DNA of 42,406 nucleotides from Clostridia bacterium (GTDB lineage Bacteria; Bacillota; Clostridia; Oscillospirales; Acutalibacteraceae), in the NCBI GenBank assembly GCA_017398425.1, contig JAFQFZ010000053.1:1-42406 (forward strand), given 5' to 3'. The position numbers and the translations under genes were made by a program. Numbering within the stretch: the first letter of the stretch is position 1; every line of letters starts with the position of its first letter. Below the pieces are notes generated by a model. It ran no database searches. It was given only the letters and a program-made list of their open reading frames with translations, and was not told the origin of the DNA. Below, in pieces: positions 38,772 to 42,406 of this stretch.

Positions 38772-41393
38772 ATGGCAGACAAAAAACAACTGGCGAAAGT
38801 GTACGAACCGCAGGAAGTGGAAGACCGCATCTATCGTTTCTGGACGGAGGGCGGCTATTTTCACGCTGAGGTCAATCCCGATAAAAAGCCCTATACCATC
38901 GTGATGCCGCCCCCCAACATTACGGGTCAGCTCCACATGGGACATGCCCTTGACAATACGTTGCAGGACATTTTGATCCGTTGGCGCCGTATGCAGGGCT
39001 ATGAGGCTCTGTGGATGCCCGGTACCGACCACGCCGCCATCGCGACCGAGGCGAAGATCGTCGAGGCGATGGCGAAGGAAGGTCTCACCAAGGAAGGCAT
39101 CGGTCGCGACAAGTTCATGGAGCGTGCATGGGCTTGGAAAGAAACCTACGGCAACCGCATCGTCGAACAGCTTAAGAAGCTCGGTTCGTCCTGCGATTGG
39201 GAACGCGAGTGCTTCACGATGGATGAGAAATGCTCCAAAGCGGTGCGTGAGGTGTTTGTCCGCTTGTACGAAAAGGGACTCATCTATCGCGGCGAGCGTA
39301 TGATCAACTGGTGCCCGCATTGCAAGACCTCCATTTCCGATGCGGAAGTGGAGTTCAAGGAGATGGACGCGAAGTTCTATCATCTGCGCTACCCGATCGA
39401 GGGAACCGACGCGTTCCTGGAGCTGGCGACCACCCGTCCCGAGACCCTGCTCGGCGATACCGCGGTGGCGGTGCATCCCGACGACGAGCGTTATCAGGCG
39501 CTTGTCGGTAAAAACGTCATTCTTCCCATCGTCAACAAGGCGATCCCCGTTGTGGCGGACACTTATGTTGAGATGGATTTCGGTACCGGTGTCGTGAAGA
39601 TCACCCCGGCGCACGACCCCAACGACTTTGAGGTCGGTCTGCGTCACGATCTGCCCGTCATTACGGTCACCACCGAAGACGGTCATATGAACGAGCTTGC
39701 CGGCAAGTACGAAGGCATGACCATTGCCGAGTGCCGCAAGGCGATCGTTGCCGATCTCGAAGAGGGCGGCTTCCTTGTGAAGACCGAGCCTCTCGTGCAC
39801 AACGTCGGCACCTGCTATCGTTGCGGCACGACCATCGAGCCGCGCGTGTCGCTCCAGTGGTTCGTCGCCATGAAGGAACTGGCGATCCCTGCGATCGAAG
39901 CGGTCAAATCCGACCGTACGCAATTCGTGCCCGAGCGTTTTGAAAAGACCTATTTCCACTGGCTCGAAAACATCCGTGACTGGTGCATTTCGCGTCAGCT
40001 GTGGTGGGGTCACCGTATTCCGGCGTGGTATTGCCCCGATTGCGGTGAGACGATCGTCGGTCGCGAAGATCCGACCGTCTGCCCGAAATGCGGCTCGAGT
40101 GCGCTTCGTCAGGACGAAGACACGCTCGATACCTGGTTCAGCTCGGCTCTGTGGCCGTTCTCGACGCTCGGTTGGCCCGATAAGACCCCCGAAATGGACT
40201 ATTTCTACCCGACCGACACCCTGGTCACCGGTTACGATATCATCCCGTTCTGGGTCATGCGCATGATGTTCTCGGGTCTGGAGCAGACCGGCACTGTGCC
40301 GTTCAACAACGTGCTCATCCACGGTCTTGTCCGCGATGAAAAGGGACGCAAGATGTCCAAGTCGCTCGGCAACGGCATCGACCCGCTGAAGGTCATCGAC
40401 GAATACGGTGCGGATGCGTTGCGCTTTATGCTCGCGACCGGTAACAGCCCCGGAAACGACATGCGCTTCATGCCCGACAAGGTGGAATCGTCCCGCAACT
40501 TCGCCAACAAGCTGTGGAACGCGGCGCGCTTTGTACTGATGAATATCGGTGATGAGGAGATCGAACTCGGTCTGCCCGAAACGCTGACGATGGAGGATAA
40601 GTGGATCCTCTCGAAGTACAACACGCTCGTGCGTGCCGTCACCGACAATCTCGAAAAATTCGAGCTCGGCATCGCCGTGCAAAAGCTGTACGACTTCATT
40701 TGGGACAGCTATTGCGACTGGTATATCGAGCTGTGCAAGTCCCGTCTGCAGGGCGACGACGCGACGAATGCCAAGCGTGTGCTGGTGTTTGTCATGAACG
40801 GCATGCTCCAACTTCTGCATCCGTTTATGCCGTTCGTCACCGAAGAGATCTGGCAAAGCCTGCCGCATGACGGCGAGACGCTGATGTGCACCGCGTGGCC
40901 GACCTATGACGAGGCGCTCAGCTTCACCGCTGAAGAGCGTGAGATGGAGCGCCTGATGGAAGCCATCCGTGCGATCCGTAACCGTCGTGCCGAAATGAAC
41001 GTGCCGCCCTCGAAGAAGGCGGAGGTGTTCGTTGAGACCGCGTTTGTCGATACCTTCAAAAACGGCGCTCCTTTTGTGATGCGCTTGGCATCAGCGTCGG
41101 CGGTACAGGTGGGTGAGAGCTTTGACGTGAACGGTGCGGTCAGCATCGTCACGGCGGATGCTACCATCAAGATCCCGATGGAGGAGCTTGTGGACATCGC
41201 CGCTGAAAAAGCGCGTTTGCAAAAAGAGCGCGACAACGTGCAAAAGCAGCTCGACGGCGTGAATGCGCGTCTGGCAAACAAGGCGTTCACCGACAAAGCG
41301 CCCGAAAACATCGTGGCAACCGCGCGTGAACAGGCGGCACGTTTGGAAGAGAAGCTCGCGCTTCTTGACCAAAGCATGGCGGCGCTCGGCTGA
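38772..41393 (+). CDS. valS: Valyl-tRNA synthetase
   Basis: This 873-residue class I synthetase charges tRNA-Val and edits mischarged threonine. The HIGH-type motif is [15 protein letters not shown] (about 41-55). The CP1 editing domain includes [18 protein letters not shown] (about 215-232). The KMSKS motif is [12 protein letters not shown] (about 525). The C-terminal coiled-coil arm (about 810-873, rich in Lys and Glu) ends the protein. AGGAGG lies nine bases before the ATG. Length is normal. PHP follows 18 bases later. Confidence 0.97.
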   Translation: MADKKQLAKVYEPQEVEDRIYRFWTEGGYFHAEVNPDKKPYTIVMPPPNITGQLHMGHALDNTLQDILIRWRRMQGYEALWMPGTDHAAIATEAKIVEAMAKEGLTKEGIGRDKFMERAWAWKETYGNRIVEQLKKLGSSCDWERECFTMDEKCSKAVREVFVRLYEKGLIYRGERMINWCPHCKTSISDAEVEFKEMDAKFYHLRYPIEGTDAFLELATTRPETLLGDTAVAVHPDDERYQALVGKNVILPIVNKAIPVVADTYVEMDFGTGVVKITPAHDPNDFEVGLRHDLPVITVTTEDGHMNELAGKYEGMTIAECRKAIVADLEEGGFLVKTEPLVHNVGTCYRCGTTIEPRVSLQWFVAMKELAIPAIEAVKSDRTQFVPERFEKTYFHWLENIRDWCISRQLWWGHRIPAWYCPDCGETIVGREDPTVCPKCGSSALRQDEDTLDTWFSSALWPFSTLGWPDKTPEMDYFYPTDTLVTGYDIIPFWVMRMMFSGLEQTGTVPFNNVLIHGLVRDEKGRKMSKSLGNGIDPLKVIDEYGADALRFMLATGNSPGNDMRFMPDKVESSRNFANKLWNAARFVLMNIGDEEIELGLPETLTMEDKWILSKYNTLVRAVTDNLEKFELGIAVQKLYDFIWDSYCDWYIELCKSRLQGDDATNAKRVLVFVMNGMLQLLHPFMPFVTEEIWQSLPHDGETLMCTAWPTYDEALSFTAEEREMERLMEAIRAIRNRRAEMNVPPSKKAEVFVETAFVDTFKNGAPFVMRLASASAVQVGESFDVNGAVSIVTADATIKIPMEELVDIAAEKARLQKERDNVQKQLDGVNARLANKAFTDKAPENIVATAREQAARLEEKLALLDQSMAALG

Positions 41394-41411
41394 TAAAGGA
41401 AGGGACTTCGG

Positions 41412-42140
41412 ATGTTCAAGTACGAATTCCACGCGCACAACAACGAATGCAGTAAATGTGCCTCGTCTTCTGCGGTGGAGATGGTGCGTGCGTTCCATGC
41501 GGCGGGTTATGCCGGCATGGTGTTCACGGATCATTGTTGCTGTGGGTACAGCAACGTGCCGACCGAATGGTCGTGGGATGAGCGTGTTCGCTTTTATTAC
41601 GACACCTATCTCAAAGCCAAAGAGGCGGGGGATGAACTCGACTTCGATGTCCACTTCGGTTGGGAGCATTATGTCGGTCGCGGCAAAGAGATCCTCACCT
41701 ACGGCATCGACGTGGAGTTTCTGGTGCAAAACCCCGACATTCCCGACCTGACCGTAGAGGAATATTGCGATCGCGTGCGTGCCTACGGCGGCTACACCGC
41801 CCAGGCGCACCCGTATCGCCGTCGCCCCGATATTGACGAGCTGTGGCATCCGTTCATTCATGCGGTGGACGGTATTGAGGTCTACAACGCGGCGAACGGT
41901 CCTTGCCACAACGCCAAGGCGATGTTGCTCGCGGTGGCACATCCCGAACTCGGACGGCTGTCGGGTGCGGATTCCCATCACGTCAATGACAGCATCGGGC
42001 GCGCGGGCATGATCTTTACTCACCGCCTGCGCACGAACGCAGAACTGGTGGCGGCGCTCAAAGCGGGCGAGGGGCAGTTGATCGTCGACGGCAAGCCGAT
42101 GGAAACGCTCGATGATTTCCTCACGGCAACCCCTTTGTAA
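41412..42140 (+). CDS. PHP-domain metal-dependent phosphoesterase-like protein
   Basis: This 242-residue protein has the PHP metal motifs in order: FHAHNNE (about 6-12), FTDHCCCG (about 38-45), WEHYVG (about 84-89), QAHPYRR (about 131-137), EVYNAANG and GADSHH (about 186-191). These histidines and acids should bind up to three metal ions. PHP proteins cleave phosphate esters such as histidinol phosphate or nucleotides; this short single-domain form cannot be assigned a substrate. GGAAGGG precedes the ATG. It lies in the valS transcript and ends at a terminator. Confidence 0.85.
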   Translation: MFKYEFHAHNNECSKCASSSAVEMVRAFHAAGYAGMVFTDHCCCGYSNVPTEWSWDERVRFYYDTYLKAKEAGDELDFDVHFGWEHYVGRGKEILTYGIDVEFLVQNPDIPDLTVEEYCDRVRAYGGYTAQAHPYRRRPDIDELWHPFIHAVDGIEVYNAANGPCHNAKAMLLAVAHPELGRLSGADSHHVNDSIGRAGMIFTHRLRTNAELVAALKAGEGQLIVDGKPMETLDDFLTATPL

Positions 42141-42147
42141 ACACAAA

Positions 42148-42178
42148 AAGGGAGACCTTTATCGAGAAGGTCTCCCTT
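42148..42178 (+). terminator. Terminator of valS-PHP
   Basis: AAGGGAGACCTT (42148-42159) pairs with AAGGTCTCCCTT (42167-42178). The T-run is replaced by ATATATG, and the tRNA starts six bases later, so it may also act as a processing site. Confidence 0.75.
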
Positions 42179-42184
42179 ATATAT

Positions 42185-42269
42185 GCGGATATGGCGGAAT
42201 TGGCAGACGCAATGGATTTAGGATCCATCGAGACATCTCGTGCAGGTTCGACCCCTGTTATCCGCACCA
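42185..42269 (+). tRNA. tRNA-Leu (anticodon UAG)
   Basis: The 85-base gene has a 7-bp acceptor GCGGATA/TATCCGC with encoded CCA. The anticodon stem ATGGA/TCCAT has loop TTTAGGA, giving anticodon TAG at 42219-42221. A long variable arm CGAG-ACAT-CTCG and the T-loop TTCGACC make it a class II tRNA, as expected for leucine. Confidence 0.96.
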
Positions 42270-42276
42270 TCAAAGG

Positions 42277-42325
42277 GCAATGAAAAAGATATTGCCCAAG
42301 AAACCCCCGATTTTATCGGGGGTTT
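42277..42325 (+). terminator. Tandem hairpins after the tRNA
   Basis: GGGCAAT/ATTGCCC (about 42276-42298) is followed by AAACCCCCGAT/ATCGGGGGTTT (42301-42311 with 42315-42325). The second ends in TTTC and is the likely tRNA terminator. The remaining 80 bases to the window end hold no gene I can support. Confidence 0.7.
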
Positions 42326-42406
42326 CGCCGTTTCTACGGTCGAAATTTTTACAAGCGATTTTGTAGATGTGAAAAAGGTATTTTTCCCTTTCTGTAGTGA
42401 GCCGAA

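Noticed and set aside
42291..42377. Short frame starting ATGAAAAAGATATTG at the right end.
   Set aside because: It runs through both post-tRNA hairpins, has only 28 codons and no ribosome site.

Overview
The window looks like a chromosomal segment of an anaerobic Clostridia-type Bacillota, most likely an Oscillospiraceae/Ruminococcaceae-like gut or rumen lineage. Reasons: strong AGGAGG ribosome sites on nearly every gene, class III (oxygen-sensitive) ribonucleotide reductase NrdDG, a dockerin-bearing BspA-type surface protein, a SigH-like sigma factor, DUF1292 and trcl-type zinc-ribbon proteins, and a pyruvate kinase with the C-terminal PEP-utiliser domain. Gene identities come from reading the translations; no database search was possible.

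Layout. 1-5100 (minus strand): an envelope block with an ECF sigma factor, a membrane-anchored probable anti-sigma protein, a lipoprotein, an AlgI-like MBOAT acyltransferase, its DHHW/AlgX-like partner and another lipoprotein. 5280-8710 (plus): nrdD-nrdG-dut (dNTP supply) behind a strong promoter carrying two near-identical NrdR-like boxes. 8722-12092 (minus): a polysaccharide ABC exporter (ATPase, permease) and a large GT2 glycosyltransferase. 12189-13795: an RNA-rich stretch with a compact structured RNA (minus), a small DUF1292 gene (minus), and a transcription unit of about 815 nt (plus) with its own consensus promoter and terminator and no ordinary gene. 13813-19060: folC, a membrane protein, nnr, a lipoprotein, a SigH-like sigma factor and a zinc-ribbon protein. 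19110-23845: recX-rimO-pgsA-cysE-cysS. 23865-26232 (minus): dockerin protein and citrate synthase. 26345-36820: deoD, a small membrane protein, recD2-comF, parE-like / GNAT / parC-like, secG and an HPr-kinase-like protein. 36828-38579 (minus): pyk. 38705-42325: valS, a PHP-domain protein and tRNA-Leu(UAG).

Most of the window is ordinary housekeeping. The exception is 12943-13795. It has TTGACA-17-TATAGT at the front and a 10-bp terminator hairpin at the end. Between them lie several unrelated hairpins that expose AGGAT/AGGGAT-type purine loops. There are also six copies of a module made of a Shine-Dalgarno-like AAAGGA/AGAGG, then TCC(C/G), then ATG/GTG, with a stop codon after only 2-6 codons. 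It could be a sponge RNA for CsrA or for the 16S anti-Shine-Dalgarno, or an RNA that loads ribosomes on start-stop sites. I cannot assign it to a known class, and it is my main candidate for an undescribed system.
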